64,000 bases of DNA from positions 1 to 64,000 of the IMG/VR virus record IMGVR_UViG_3300031758_000004. One strand, written 5' to 3'. This stretch comes from a virus. Positions within the stretch are counted from its first letter, which is position 1. Every line of letters begins with the position of its first letter. Positions 50,403 to 59,890 of the stretch are shown here, in pieces. The notes beneath the pieces are model-generated. The model worked only from the letters and a program-made list of their open reading frames with translations. It did not search any database and had not been told where the DNA came from. A program made the translations under genes and the position numbers.

Positions 50403-52493
50403 ATGGCAATAGAAATTATAGATGGTTTTAAACTTAGTTCACCTAGACCAATAGATGATAGAATTGTAGCATCAGGATCAAATGCAAGAGATGCTATAGT
50501 ATATAAATATGAGGGCTTGAGAGTATTTGATACTAGTGAGGGAGTACCTTATGTTTGGGTAAATAATGGATGGAAGAAAGAAAATTCAACAGGTTTATCA
50601 GTTCCGACTACTATTATACCTACATTTACCGAAACAACTACATATAGACTGGGTCAGGTTTTAAAGGTTTTAAATTCTAATAACTTTCTTACTAATAGTA
50701 ATATGTTTGAGATTGAATACACAACACCAGCTGGTGTGATTACTGGTAAAACTATTGCTATAAATCATAACAATGCTAGCTCTGTTACATCTACTGCTAA
50801 GTTGGATGTATCTGGTACTATTAAAGCTACTTCATTTTCTGGAAATGGTGCTAATATTACAAATATAGTTCCTAGTAATTTTGATACATCCTCTTCTAAA
50901 ATTGTATTATCTCAAATTCAACCAGGAACTGCTGATTATATATTAAGAACAAATTCGGCTGGTAGTGCTCTTGAGTGGGTTGCTTCATCAGCTTTGTCTA
51001 GTGGTATTAGTATTAGCTCGGTTTCTACGAGTGGTGGTAGTTCAAATAACATACACTATCTTACTTCAGTACCCGATAATCAACCATCACAAAGTTCTTT
51101 ACTTATTTATAACCAAAGTGCTACACAAAGGATTGGTATTATACCATCAACTGGTCAAATATTGGTTAAATCAACATCATCACCTTCATCTCCACCTTAT
51201 TCATTTATTAATAATTTATCAAGTGGTATTTACTTATCTTCTACAAACCAAGTATCTATTTCAACATCAGGAAATCAAAGATTGGAGGTTGATTCTTCTT
51301 ATGTTAGAGTTCCATCCGGAAGTAGTAAATCTTCTTTAGGTTTAAGATTTGGTGGTACTGGTACAACATTTAATATATCTAATTATGGATTATATCAAGC
51401 TAGTACTTATATCAGTACAGTTGTTAATAGTGATGAGGTTCTTAGAGTTTTTACTAGTGGTTCATCACAAGGTTCTGGTTCTGTTAGAATTTATGGAAAT
51501 GGGGGTCTTTTAAGTTTGTTTGGTAGATCACAAGGAGGTTCTGATACTACTGCTGGTGGTACTTATATACAATTTTATAGAACTGGTGGATTAGACACAA
51601 CATTAACTCCAACTAGATCAGCTTATTTAGGATTTGGAAATTCTAACAATAGTACTTTTAACATCTATAATGAAATAACAAACAACTACATTCAACTTTC
51701 GAGTCTTGGCCAAACTCTAATATATTCTAATATCTCTAATGGGTATGGAACTCAAATAAAAAATAATGGAACATCACTTGCTTATGGCGTTTTAATAACT
51801 GCTAGATTTACAACATCTGAACTTTCTAGTAGTCGAACAATCACCAGATTTGATGTGGAAGATGGTTCAAATACTTATACAGCTGCTTATGTGAATTCTC
51901 AGGGTGTTCAATTGTGGGGATATACTGGAGTAGCACAGACACCAACCGTGTCTGGTACTATTACAAAACCATCACTGTGTTTTAATAATAGTACTTCAAC
52001 TGGTCTTTATTCAAGTGATCCGGGTGTGATTGGTTTTACCTCTCTTGGTGTTAAAAAAATGGAGATAAATAATCAAGGTGTGATGATTGGTAGAGTTAAT
52101 AATATCGTCAGTAATCATACATCCGGGTATATTGTATTTGTTAGAAATTCGAGTGGTGGTGGATTTGGTTACTATGGTACTCAAAAAGGTGGAGTGATTG
52201 CTGTAACTGATGTATCTGGAATCGGTAGTAGTTTTTCAACCACATCTGGTTGGATAACAGTTCGCATAACCTTCGCTTCTGGTACATTTACGGGTGGTCC
52301 TGATGATAACGTTGTTGTTTCCAATTTTGGTTTACAAGATACACATCCTAATATACTCTATTATTGTCAACATATATCGGGTAAAGTTATTGATTCCAGT
52401 ACTCTTGAAATAAGAATGCAATTTCAACCTTTGGCATCAGGTGGGTACACAATAAGGCTATGTTTTATGGTTGAATCGGTAGTCAATCCGTAG
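50403..52493 (+). CDS. Tail fibre protein
   Basis: 696 residues. The N-terminus (PRPIDDRIVASGSNARDAI, YEGLRVFDTSEGVPYVWVNNGW) is a typical short attachment module of phage fibre or T4 gp10/gp12-like proteins. A KATSFSGNGANITNIVPSNF segment precedes long Ser/Gly beta-helix-like repeats. The C-terminal domain is beta-rich. The most likely role is host-receptor contact. Last gene of the rightward fibre operon. Confidence 0.8.
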   Translation: MAIEIIDGFKLSSPRPIDDRIVASGSNARDAIVYKYEGLRVFDTSEGVPYVWVNNGWKKENSTGLSVPTTIIPTFTETTTYRLGQVLKVLNSNNFLTNSNMFEIEYTTPAGVITGKTIAINHNNASSVTSTAKLDVSGTIKATSFSGNGANITNIVPSNFDTSSSKIVLSQIQPGTADYILRTNSAGSALEWVASSALSSGISISSVSTSGGSSNNIHYLTSVPDNQPSQSSLLIYNQSATQRIGIIPSTGQILVKSTSSPSSPPYSFINNLSSGIYLSSTNQVSISTSGNQRLEVDSSYVRVPSGSSKSSLGLRFGGTGTTFNISNYGLYQASTYISTVVNSDEVLRVFTSGSSQGSGSVRIYGNGGLLSLFGRSQGGSDTTAGGTYIQFYRTGGLDTTLTPTRSAYLGFGNSNNSTFNIYNEITNNYIQLSSLGQTLIYSNISNGYGTQIKNNGTSLAYGVLITARFTTSELSSSRTITRFDVEDGSNTYTAAYVNSQGVQLWGYTGVAQTPTVSGTITKPSLCFNNSTSTGLYSSDPGVIGFTSLGVKKMEINNQGVMIGRVNNIVSNHTSGYIVFVRNSSGGGFGYYGTQKGGVIAVTDVSGIGSSFSTTSGWITVRITFASGTFTGGPDDNVVVSNFGLQDTHPNILYYCQHISGKVIDSSTLEIRMQFQPLASGGYTIRLCFMVESVVNP

Positions 52494-52514
52494 GTAATCT
52501 AATTGAACTACTAT

Positions 52515-53213
52515 TTAAACTTCCCTTTCGAACCACCAATTGAAGTAAATATAATTATCACCTACAAGGTTGTAAGTTTCATCACCATGTCTTACTATGA
52601 TTTTATCAGGGTGTGATCTTACAACCTCTATTTCTAAACCTTTATCCATGATTAGTTGTTTTCCAGTTTCAATTGAATAACAAATAATTTCATCATTTAT
52701 AAGTTTATATGTTCCTGGTTCTGGTTTTAACCACTCTTTGATAGTTTTAATTATCAATCCCTTTATTTTAATAACCCATTCTTTTGCTTGGTATAAATCA
52801 TAGTCTTTAAAAACTTCTGATTCTAGTTCAGCATTTGGACTAAAAATATTTTCAATAACCCCCCAATATTCTTTTTCACCAATTATAAAAGTTAAATAAA
52901 CATTATAATAAATATTATGAGATTTTAAAATTCTAAGTATTTTCATACTTTTTATATCTTGATCTTCAAGTGCTAATTTACCTCTTAGTTGAGCATAAGC
53001 ATTTGAACCTGATAATTTAAACATAATATCATTTATTCTAGCCATTGCTTGTCTAATAGCATCTTGGTTTTTATCAAACGCATTTAAAGATAATTTTGGA
53101 TCATCAACACCTGATATAGACCCAGCTGATGTCTCAGCACCAAATCTTTGAAGATTGAATTCGGTAAAACTTTCATTAAATTTTTCAAATTTTTTTATTA
53201 TTCTATTAGACAT
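52515..53213 (-). CDS. Hypothetical protein with capsid-targeting-like N-terminus
   Basis: 232 residues starting MSNRIIKKFEKFNESF. After the leader, LQRFGAETSAGSISGVDDPKL is Ser/Gly-rich. A helical part (ARINDIMFKLSG) leads into an alpha/beta domain (YYNVYLTFIIGEKEYWGVI) and a C-terminal VRHGDETYNLVGDN. No family recognised. The start overlaps the upstream endonuclease gene by 8 bp. A packaged or structural protein is suggested by the leader only. Confidence 0.6.
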   Translation of the reverse strand: MSNRIIKKFEKFNESFTEFNLQRFGAETSAGSISGVDDPKLSLNAFDKNQDAIRQAMARINDIMFKLSGSNAYAQLRGKLALEDQDIKSMKILRILKSHNIYYNVYLTFIIGEKEYWGVIENIFSPNAELESEVFKDYDLYQAKEWVIKIKGLIIKTIKEWLKPEPGTYKLINDEIICYSIETGKQLIMDKGLEIEVVRSHPDKIIVRHGDETYNLVGDNYIYFNWWFEREV

Positions 53214-54102
53214 TATCTTCTATTTTATTTTTTATATCATCTTTATAAGATATTCTTATTAGTTTGATATTATTAGAATTACAATAATTTGATTTTATCA
53301 AATCTCTTCTCTTTTGTATTTTAAAACTTTCTTGACCACCATAAAAATCAATAGGTTTGAAGTGTTGTTCACCATCGTATTCTATACAAATATTTAATTT
53401 AGGTAAATAAAAATCGAATCTTAATTCTTTTTTATAAAAACATTCTTTAAATGAGTGTTGACTTATATATTCTATATTATTAAATTCTAATATTCTTCTA
53501 ATCTCTCTTTCTCCTTTAGATTCTTGACATTTTGGACAACCAACTCCACTTAAATGTGAATGTGGCATTTGTTTGAATTTTCCATGTTTCAAACATATTA
53601 TATCAACTTTCTTATTCATGTTGATATACTCAACTAATTTATAGTCATATTTTTTCAAATGTATATTATTTGACCTTTCTATAAAAGTTTCAGTTGTTAT
53701 TTTTTTACATTTTGGACAATCTTGTCCTTTTAGATGATTATTAGGTGTTTGTTCAAATTCACCATGTTTTCTACATATTATTTTAACCTTTATCTTACTA
53801 CCTTTATAATCCACTTTTGAATAATCATACTTATCACCATTTAATAAGATAAAGTCATTAATTATATCTTTATTATTCTTTTTATTAAAATGTTTATCTG
53901 AGCATTCCGGACAATCTTGACCTCTTAAATGATTATTAGGTGTTTGTTCAAAAATACCATGAAATTTACATATTATTTTAACTTTAACTTTGTTATTAAC
54001 ATAAGATACTAATGAATAATCATACTCATCACCTCTTTTTGTGATACAATCTTCAATAAATGATTTAGTATTTTTCTTTTTAGTATTTCTTTGAATTGAC
54101 AT
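53206..54102 (-). CDS. Zinc-knuckle repeat + PD-(D/E)xK homing endonuclease (copy 4)
   Basis: 298 residues with three full C-x(2)-H-G-x-F-x-Q-[TM]-P-x(2)-H-L-[RKS]-G repeats and the nuclease core RFDFYLPKLNICIEYDGEQHF, then LIRISYKD. It is closest in layout to the copies at 13997 and 28697. Its last codons overlap the start of the 52515 gene, so it was inserted between that gene and its original promoter. Confidence 0.85.
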   Translation of the reverse strand: MSIQRNTKKKNTKSFIEDCITKRGDEYDYSLVSYVNNKVKVKIICKFHGIFEQTPNNHLRGQDCPECSDKHFNKKNNKDIINDFILLNGDKYDYSKVDYKGSKIKVKIICRKHGEFEQTPNNHLKGQDCPKCKKITTETFIERSNNIHLKKYDYKLVEYINMNKKVDIICLKHGKFKQMPHSHLSGVGCPKCQESKGEREIRRILEFNNIEYISQHSFKECFYKKELRFDFYLPKLNICIEYDGEQHFKPIDFYGGQESFKIQKRRDLIKSNYCNSNNIKLIRISYKDDIKNKIEDNV

Positions 54103-54104
54103 AT

Positions 54105-54118
54105 TTAATATATATTAA
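54105..54118. promoter_or_regulatory. Bidirectional TTAATATATATTAA palindrome
   Basis: A perfect 14-bp palindrome between divergent starts at 54102 and 54137. It contains the late-type motif on both strands. Confidence 0.5.
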
Positions 54119-54136
54119 AATTTAATTATTGAAAAT

Positions 54137-54454
54137 ATGAGAATTAAGAGATTTTTTGAAAATGAACAAGTTGAACTATCTAACGAAAGAGTAGATGAGA
54201 TTATCAATGAAGTTGAAGACTTTTTAGATGTTTTAAATGAAAAAAATAAATATTTAGAGTCATTAATAATTGAATTAAATAACTATAAAAATCTATCAGA
54301 TAAAGGAAATGATCAAATAGATGATTCTATAGCTTCTTTAGAGCTCGTTAAAAAAGATTTAGATAATACATTTGATAAGCTAGACACAACTTTAAGTAAC
54401 TTAAATTCATATAAAGATGAAGGTAGAAAATACCTTTATATAGAAAAGAAATAA
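54137..54454 (+). CDS. Coiled-coil hypothetical protein with capsid-targeting-like N-terminus
   Basis: 105 residues starting MRIKRFFENEQVE. From residue 18 on it is a continuous helix with heptad spacing (VEDFLDVLNEKNKYLESLIIELNNYK, in parts; SLELVKKDLDNTFDKLDTTLSNL). Likely a coiled-coil oligomer. Scaffold-like proteins often look like this, but no family is assigned. Confidence 0.6.
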   Translation: MRIKRFFENEQVELSNERVDEIINEVEDFLDVLNEKNKYLESLIIELNNYKNLSDKGNDQIDDSIASLELVKKDLDNTFDKLDTTLSNLNSYKDEGRKYLYIEKK

Positions 54455-54457
54455 ATT

Positions 54458-54616
54458 ATGTTTGTAGCTCCCGATCCTAATACAATTGTACTTGGTGGTC
54501 CTGGTTCCAGGTTAAATCCATATAGTCATTGGTTCCAACCATTTCAAATCACTCGTCATAAAATGAGAAAGAAAAAAATTGAAAAAATATATGGAATTAG
54601 TAGGAAAGAAAAGTAA
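54458..54616 (+). CDS. Small basic hypothetical protein
   Basis: 52 residues. The N-terminal half (VAPDPNTIVLGGPGSRLNPY) is Pro/Gly-rich and the C-terminal half strongly basic (RHKMRKKKIEKIYG). It begins 3 bp after the preceding stop and overlaps the next gene by 26 bp. Not recognised. Confidence 0.55.
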   Translation: MFVAPDPNTIVLGGPGSRLNPYSHWFQPFQITRHKMRKKKIEKIYGISRKEK

Positions 54617-54848
54617 TTTAGAACCTGGTTATGTTTTTGCTCCGTATATAATACAAACATCTAATCCTATAATTGATGGTAGTTTAAAACAGAATATTAG
54701 AAGGGTGAAAATAAATAAAGTTTATAACCTTAATAGAGAAATAAAAGATAGTCAATTTTCACCAAAAATGGCAGTTAAATCAAGATATTCTGTTACAAGT
54801 GTAAATAGTAATTATTTTGGAAAGATTGAAATAAAAAACCCACTTTAA
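54591..54848 (+). CDS. Small hypothetical protein
   Basis: 85 residues from the ATG at 54591; a TTG at 54579 would add four residues. It contains LEPGYVFAPYIIQTSNPII, a pattern seen in phage structural proteins, and a basic beta-rich C-terminus. Its stop codon lies within the shared terminator. Not assigned. Confidence 0.55.
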   Translation: MELVGKKSNLEPGYVFAPYIIQTSNPIIDGSLKQNIRRVKINKVYNLNREIKDSQFSPKMAVKSRYSVTSVNSNYFGKIEIKNPL

Positions 54849-54858
54849 AAGTGGGTTT
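54836..54858. terminator. Bidirectional terminator hairpin
   Basis: AAACCCAC and GTGGGTTT around TTTAAAA, overlapping the 3' end of the rightward gene and facing the leftward gene ending at 54865. Confidence 0.75.
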
Positions 54859-54864
54859 AATTAT

Positions 54865-55227
54865 CTATATAAAGTAATATAAGACTAATTTAACAAAATT
54901 TCTATCATCTCTTAAAAGTCTATTAATGTCGATAGAGATTTTTTCTGGATGAAATCCTCTAACTTCGGTTGACTCGATATCTTCTAGATGTAAACCTTCA
55001 CCTAATGTTAAGTACTCATTAACTTCAGATATTACATCTTTAATATCAATAGAGTTAAAGACTCTAATTCCATCAGAGTTTTTTGTTATCTCAATAATAA
55101 GGTAGTTATCTTTGTTATCAACCTTTGTTTTGAAATCAAATTTTTCTAATTTATATAAAATTCTTTCTAAGTTAGACTTAACTGGATCTAATTCATAACT
55201 CTCATTAAACCTTCTCAAATATTTCAT
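54865..55227 (-). CDS. Hypothetical protein with capsid-targeting-like N-terminus
   Basis: 120 residues starting MKYLRRFNESYELD, an almost ideal example of the shared leader. The remainder is a small alpha/beta protein (RILYKLEKFDF, YLIIEITKNSDG, LHLEDIESTEVRGF). It overlaps the upstream gene by one base (TAATG). Not recognised. Confidence 0.6.
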   Translation of the reverse strand: MKYLRRFNESYELDPVKSNLERILYKLEKFDFKTKVDNKDNYLIIEITKNSDGIRVFNSIDIKDVISEVNEYLTLGEGLHLEDIESTEVRGFHPEKISIDINRLLRDDRNFVKLVLYYFI

Positions 55228-55814
55228 TATTTAGTATATTTTAATTTGTAAAGTGTTTTATAAAGAAGAACTACAATATCATCAATAATACTATGTAAAT
55301 GAGTATCTTCCTCATTAATACATTTTCTCTCAACTTTAATAAAAGTAGCTAATTCATTGAAATATTCAATAGTATCTTTAGAAGCGGTTTCTTTTGTATC
55401 AATTACATCATATTCTTCAATAATACCATATTGACCTTGATATGCCTCTATCGTATCATCAATTAATTCCAAAACATCTTCATAATAATCACCAAGCGCT
55501 GTATGTTTAGCATGTGAACCCATATCACCTTTAACTTGTAAGTGATAAATATGTGCCATTTCTCTACTTTCAAATAATTTAGAGAAGAATTTACCCGGAT
55601 TTGAACCTTCGCCTAAGAATTGTTTTGGTTCTTCTTCACTTTGTGCCTGAGCTTGAGCCTGTGATTGTGCCTGAGATTGACTTTGAGCACCTTGACCTTG
55701 TAACATTTTTACAAGTTCATCTTTAGATAATTCATCATAATTTGTTGGAAGATTTGCGTCTTCGTTGAATTTTCTAAGTTTTGATTTCTTTTGTATATCA
55801 GAAAACCTTTTCAT
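55227..55814 (-). CDS. DUF5856-like, possibly ferritin-like, protein with leader and Gln/Ser/Ala linker
   Basis: 195 residues. The leader region MKRFSDIQKKSKLRKFNED is followed by a low-complexity linker of Gln-Ser/Gln-Ala dipeptides (about 43-58). The domain from about 75 has FESREMAHIYHLQVKGDMGS and HTALGDYYEDVLELIDDTIE, then AYQGQYGII, as in DUF5856 proteins. The His/Asp/Glu spacing recalls Dps/ferritin four-helix bundles that bind metal. The function is unproven. A TTAATATATAATT motif lies upstream on the minus strand. Confidence 0.65.
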   Translation of the reverse strand: MKRFSDIQKKSKLRKFNEDANLPTNYDELSKDELVKMLQGQGAQSQSQAQSQAQAQAQSEEEPKQFLGEGSNPGKFFSKLFESREMAHIYHLQVKGDMGSHAKHTALGDYYEDVLELIDDTIEAYQGQYGIIEEYDVIDTKETASKDTIEYFNELATFIKVERKCINEEDTHLHSIIDDIVVLLYKTLYKLKYTK

Positions 55815-55869
55815 AATAATATTTTAATTTTTAATTATATATTAAAAAGATAAAACTGAAAATTTCATT

Positions 55870-55880
55870 TTAATATATAA
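55870..55880 (+). promoter_or_regulatory. TTAATATATAA motif
   Basis: Lies 21 bp before the start at 55902 and precedes the operon with the 1267-residue protein. Confidence 0.45.
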
Positions 55881-55901
55881 CCTATAAAAATATTTTTTAC
55901 T

Positions 55902-56078
55902 ATGAAATACATCAATAAGTATATTAAAATGTTTGAAAACGAGGTTTTAGAAAGACCGGTTGTTAAAGAACAAACAAAAACAGCTACTGAAAAAGATGTT
56001 GTTGATAGATTAGAAAGAATCTATAAAGAACTTTCAAAAGAAGAAAAAAATGAAATCGATTCTTATTTCCAAAAATAA
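55902..56078 (+). CDS. Small hypothetical protein with capsid-targeting-like N-terminus
   Basis: 58 residues. It starts MKYINKYIKMFENEVLE and continues as a charged helical peptide (DVVDRLERIYKELSKEEKNE). It lies 8 bp before the large ankyrin protein gene. If the leader is cleaved after the Glu, a 40-45-residue packaged peptide would result, similar in scale to small T4 internal peptides (inference). Confidence 0.6.
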   Translation: MKYINKYIKMFENEVLERPVVKEQTKTATEKDVVDRLERIYKELSKEEKNEIDSYFQK

Positions 56079-56086
56079 TTAAAATT

Positions 56087-59000
56087 ATGAAATTAAAATT
56101 AAAAGACTTTTCACAATTTTTTGAAGAAGCTGATATTAAAAAGAACATCGGTCTTCCGAAAGATTTTACATCAAGAGCTGAAGAAGAAGCAACTAAAAAT
56201 TTAGGTATTAATATAGATCAACCAACTCGAAGTAGATTGATGGAATATGCTGATAAAGCTGATCAACTAATGGGTAGATCTATTCCAAAAAATCAGATTG
56301 AAGAGAAATATACTCAATTGGAAAACTTAGCAAAAAAAGTTATTGAGACTGAATATAAAGCAGTATTTGAGTTTCTACCAATTGAATTAGATATTAGACT
56401 AATCAGACCAGGTGAATCTGTTATGGGTGAAATGCCTGAATTGGGAAAAAAACAAGAACAACCTGGTGTTAGACCTGATTATAAAGAAGAAGAATCTCAA
56501 TCCGATGAAGAACAATCTGATGAAACTCAGTCACAATCTCAATCACAAGAAGACGACGATTTCTTTAGTTTTTTTGGAGGTGATGACGAAGAACAAGAAT
56601 CTAATGAAGAGGAAGATTTAGAAAATATTATTGAGCCAGAAGTAACTAATAAAGATGTCGCTATGGCTGTTGATAAAACACAAATCTTAAATATGATTAC
56701 TCAAGGTGCTGGTAAAGCAACCAAAGATATAATCAAGTTTTCTGAATTAATTTCCTCTGAATTAAAAAACATTTTAGGTGATAATTCTGGTGAGATTTTA
56801 AAATTATGGGGTCTTATATCAGATGAAGCTGATAAAGGTGACTGGACAACTCCTATACACATTAAATCAAATCTATTTAAAGATAATCCAGGTGGAATTG
56901 CAGGGGCTGTTAGAGTTTTGTGGGAAAGTAAAAACATATCATATGAATTAGAATTATTAAAAGAAAATTCTAATTATAGTAAAATTGTTGTTAAAGCATT
57001 TGGAGTTGATTTTCCTATGTTGATACATGAGGCTGTAAAAGGTATCTATATGATTTTACAATCACCAGCTATTAAAAAGAATAAGGAATTAGCTGAGGAA
57101 ATTAAAATGGCTACTTCTTCTTATATGGACGAAGCTTCTGATTTTAGATATGGACCATTAGCTCAAAAGATGTTTAGAGATTTTATTTATCATTGTAAAG
57201 ACGCTGATAGATATCCAAATATGGTTGAGAGAGTTTTATACTTTTTAGCAATGGATATTGATAATAATGGTAAATTTACGGATGAACAATTTTTGGAAAT
57301 AACAAAGAGTTTATTTTCTTCTTTTAATAAAGTCGTTGAAGGTGGTAAAATAGAGTTTACTATTAATGAAGAAAGATTTGTTGAATCGATTGCTAGAACT
57401 AAAATCGAAGAATTGATTAAAGAAGAAGTTGATTTTGAAGAAGAAATGGAAAGAATGGAAAGAGAAAAAGATCTTAAATCTGCTCTTCCTTCCGAAAACG
57501 AGCCAAAACAACCAGAGACAACGGTTGATGATGAAGAGGATGAAATTGAAAAATTAAAAAGAGCTACAGCTCAAAGAGAACAAGATTATAGTAATATGTC
57601 ACCAAGAGAAATCCAAGAGTTAATTGATGATGCTTTAGATAGTGGTGATTATGAAAAAGTTAAGTTTCTTTCTCAATTCTTAAAAGAAGGTAAAGAAATC
57701 TATTTAAGAGAAATAGAGATGTTGAATGAAAGAATTAAAATCAGAGAGAAATCAAAATTGATTAAATCCGAATTTATCTTAAATGAGAATTTAGATAAGG
57801 CTAAAAAGTTTATGAAAGATACTTATATCTTAACAACTGCGGCTAATAAAATTGGTTTAGAAAACTTATTTGATCAATCAACTTCTGATAAAATGAAACT
57901 AGAGTTAGGAAGAGGTGAGAAGAAAATACTTACACCTAATGACTTTACTTTAGTTGATTCTGAGAAAAGAAAAGAGTTATCAGGTGTGATGAGAACTATT
58001 CCGGTAAATGATGATAAATTAAGAGAGTTAATTACAACCCCTGAATTTAAATCAATTCGTGAAATAAAAACAACGGTTGATGGTAAAGAATATCAGTTGG
58101 ATAGAGATAATATTGGTTGGTTATTTAATTTTGTTTATTTCTATTACGCTGAGAATATATCATTAGAAGATTTAACAAACTTATATCAACAATTAATTGA
58201 GAATAAAGATATTCTTAATTTATTAGATAAACCTTTTGATTTAAACTTTATTGATATTAAAATACCAAATAATAATGAGAAATTAATTGACTCATTGAAT
58301 AAATTACCTGCTCAAAGAGCTTACAAGAGATTAGAGTCTGACTTACCACCACACCTAAAAAGAGATTTAAAAGATTCTCCTAATTATATCAAGGATCAAT
58401 TCAGAGATTTAGCCTCTTCTTTTAGTGAATTAGATCCAGAATTATATAAAGGTTTCTGGGGTCAGATGATGATGGATGATAGAGAAGGTTCGAAAACATT
58501 TGGTAAGGTTGTTTTTAGAAGTCCTATATCAAGATTTAAGACAATTATTGAGTTAATACAAAATGCGAATGGTTATCTTAACTCTTGTGGTAATGGTTCA
58601 TTTGATGAATTCTATAAAAAATTACAAGCTTGTAATATGAAATGGGGAGCATCTGGAGCAAAAGAAGTTTTCTTTGAAAAAGGAATTTTAATTTTAGAAG
58701 TTGCTTCTTATGAGGCTAATAGAATGCTAAATGGTCATACAACACACTGTATTGTTACAAGCCGTGGACAATGGGATGGTTATGTAAATAGCACAAATGG
58801 ACGATTAACTTATGAAAATAAACAATATTATATTTATAACTTTAATTTACCATCAACAAATAATATGTGGACAATTGGTGTAACAATTCAACCAAATTCA
58901 AGAAACTATATTAGAGCAGCTCATAATAAAACAGATGGTAATGTTGCTTCAAGACTAGTTGATATATTAAGAGACTGGGGTAAAGAATACGATATTAATG

Positions 59001-59890
59001 CTGATGCTGAAAAGAAAGCTAAAGAATTAGGAGCATCTGATTCTGATATTTCTAGTTATGGTCCAGTATTCGCTTTAATGAGACCACTTTCAAGTGAGGA
59101 ATTAGAAAGAAGAAGAAAATCAAGAGAAGCTGAAATTGAAATTACTAAACCTGGTAAAACAATTAAAGACTTAGAGGAATATGTTAAGAAATGGGGAGCT
59201 AGTATCAACCACCTTGATTATTCAACTAAGAAATGTGCTCTTGATTGGGCTGTCCAAGAAGATGATTTAGAGAAAGCTAAGTATATACTTGAAATGGGTG
59301 CTGATCCAAATGTTAGACAAATTAATGTTAATGGTCAGATGGTTCCTGATAAGAAAACAGCAGTTATTAATGGTGCTAAATCATTAGATATGATTAAGTT
59401 ATTGATTTCACACCAATCAATTGTAACACCAGTAGTTTATGAAACTATCAGTGGTGATATAAATGCGGTTGAGTTCCTATTGGATAATAATGTTGATCCT
59501 AATTTTGAAAATTCACTACCGGTTAGAAGATCTTGTAGAGGTTCATTTGATGACGCTAATTACAAAAGAACTGGTGACAGAGGTGAGAGTTACTTAACAA
59601 CATTTGAATTACTTGTTAAGAGAAATGTTAAGCTAACAGATTCAAGAGGAAGAATGATGGTTCTTAAATGGGCTTCTGAATACGCGAGATTGGATATTTT
59701 AGAATATTGTGCTAATATGGGAATTGAGTTTGGATGGATTCAAGCTTATACTTGGGCATATAACTCAAGAAAATTAAATAATAATGATCTTAAAGAATTA
59801 GCAGACTTCATAATACCTTATATTGAGAAATATGAACCTGAACAATGGAAAGAAACTTCTAAAGATAAAAAATGGCATTTAAGTTTATGA
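56087..59890 (+). CDS. Giant probable internal virion protein with ankyrin-like repeats
   Basis: 1267 residues. The leader is MKLKLKDFSQFFEEAD. Residues about 115-190 are a Ser/Gln/Asp/Glu low-complexity linker and about 430-520 a charged coiled coil. A central domain (about 700-990) includes YLNSCGNGSFDEFYKKLQAC and HTTHCIVTSRGQWDGY, of unknown fold. The C-terminal 240 residues carry ankyrin-like repeats (LDWAVQEDDLEKAKYILEMG and AVEFLLDNNVDPN). The leader suggests packaging in the head and the ankyrin repeats suggest a protein-binding role after ejection; both are inference. Confidence 0.7.
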   Translation: MKLKLKDFSQFFEEADIKKNIGLPKDFTSRAEEEATKNLGINIDQPTRSRLMEYADKADQLMGRSIPKNQIEEKYTQLENLAKKVIETEYKAVFEFLPIELDIRLIRPGESVMGEMPELGKKQEQPGVRPDYKEEESQSDEEQSDETQSQSQSQEDDDFFSFFGGDDEEQESNEEEDLENIIEPEVTNKDVAMAVDKTQILNMITQGAGKATKDIIKFSELISSELKNILGDNSGEILKLWGLISDEADKGDWTTPIHIKSNLFKDNPGGIAGAVRVLWESKNISYELELLKENSNYSKIVVKAFGVDFPMLIHEAVKGIYMILQSPAIKKNKELAEEIKMATSSYMDEASDFRYGPLAQKMFRDFIYHCKDADRYPNMVERVLYFLAMDIDNNGKFTDEQFLEITKSLFSSFNKVVEGGKIEFTINEERFVESIARTKIEELIKEEVDFEEEMERMEREKDLKSALPSENEPKQPETTVDDEEDEIEKLKRATAQREQDYSNMSPREIQELIDDALDSGDYEKVKFLSQFLKEGKEIYLREIEMLNERIKIREKSKLIKSEFILNENLDKAKKFMKDTYILTTAANKIGLENLFDQSTSDKMKLELGRGEKKILTPNDFTLVDSEKRKELSGVMRTIPVNDDKLRELITTPEFKSIREIKTTVDGKEYQLDRDNIGWLFNFVYFYYAENISLEDLTNLYQQLIENKDILNLLDKPFDLNFIDIKIPNNNEKLIDSLNKLPAQRAYKRLESDLPPHLKRDLKDSPNYIKDQFRDLASSFSELDPELYKGFWGQMMMDDREGSKTFGKVVFRSPISRFKTIIELIQNANGYLNSCGNGSFDEFYKKLQACNMKWGASGAKEVFFEKGILILEVASYEANRMLNGHTTHCIVTSRGQWDGYVNSTNGRLTYENKQYYIYNFNLPSTNNMWTIGVTIQPNSRNYIRAAHNKTDGNVASRLVDILRDWGKEYDINADAEKKAKELGASDSDISSYGPVFALMRPLSSEELERRRKSREAEIEITKPGKTIKDLEEYVKKWGASINHLDYSTKKCALDWAVQEDDLEKAKYILEMGADPNVRQINVNGQMVPDKKTAVINGAKSLDMIKLLISHQSIVTPVVYETISGDINAVEFLLDNNVDPNFENSLPVRRSCRGSFDDANYKRTGDRGESYLTTFELLVKRNVKLTDSRGRMMVLKWASEYARLDILEYCANMGIEFGWIQAYTWAYNSRKLNNNDLKELADFIIPYIEKYEPEQWKETSKDKKWHLSL

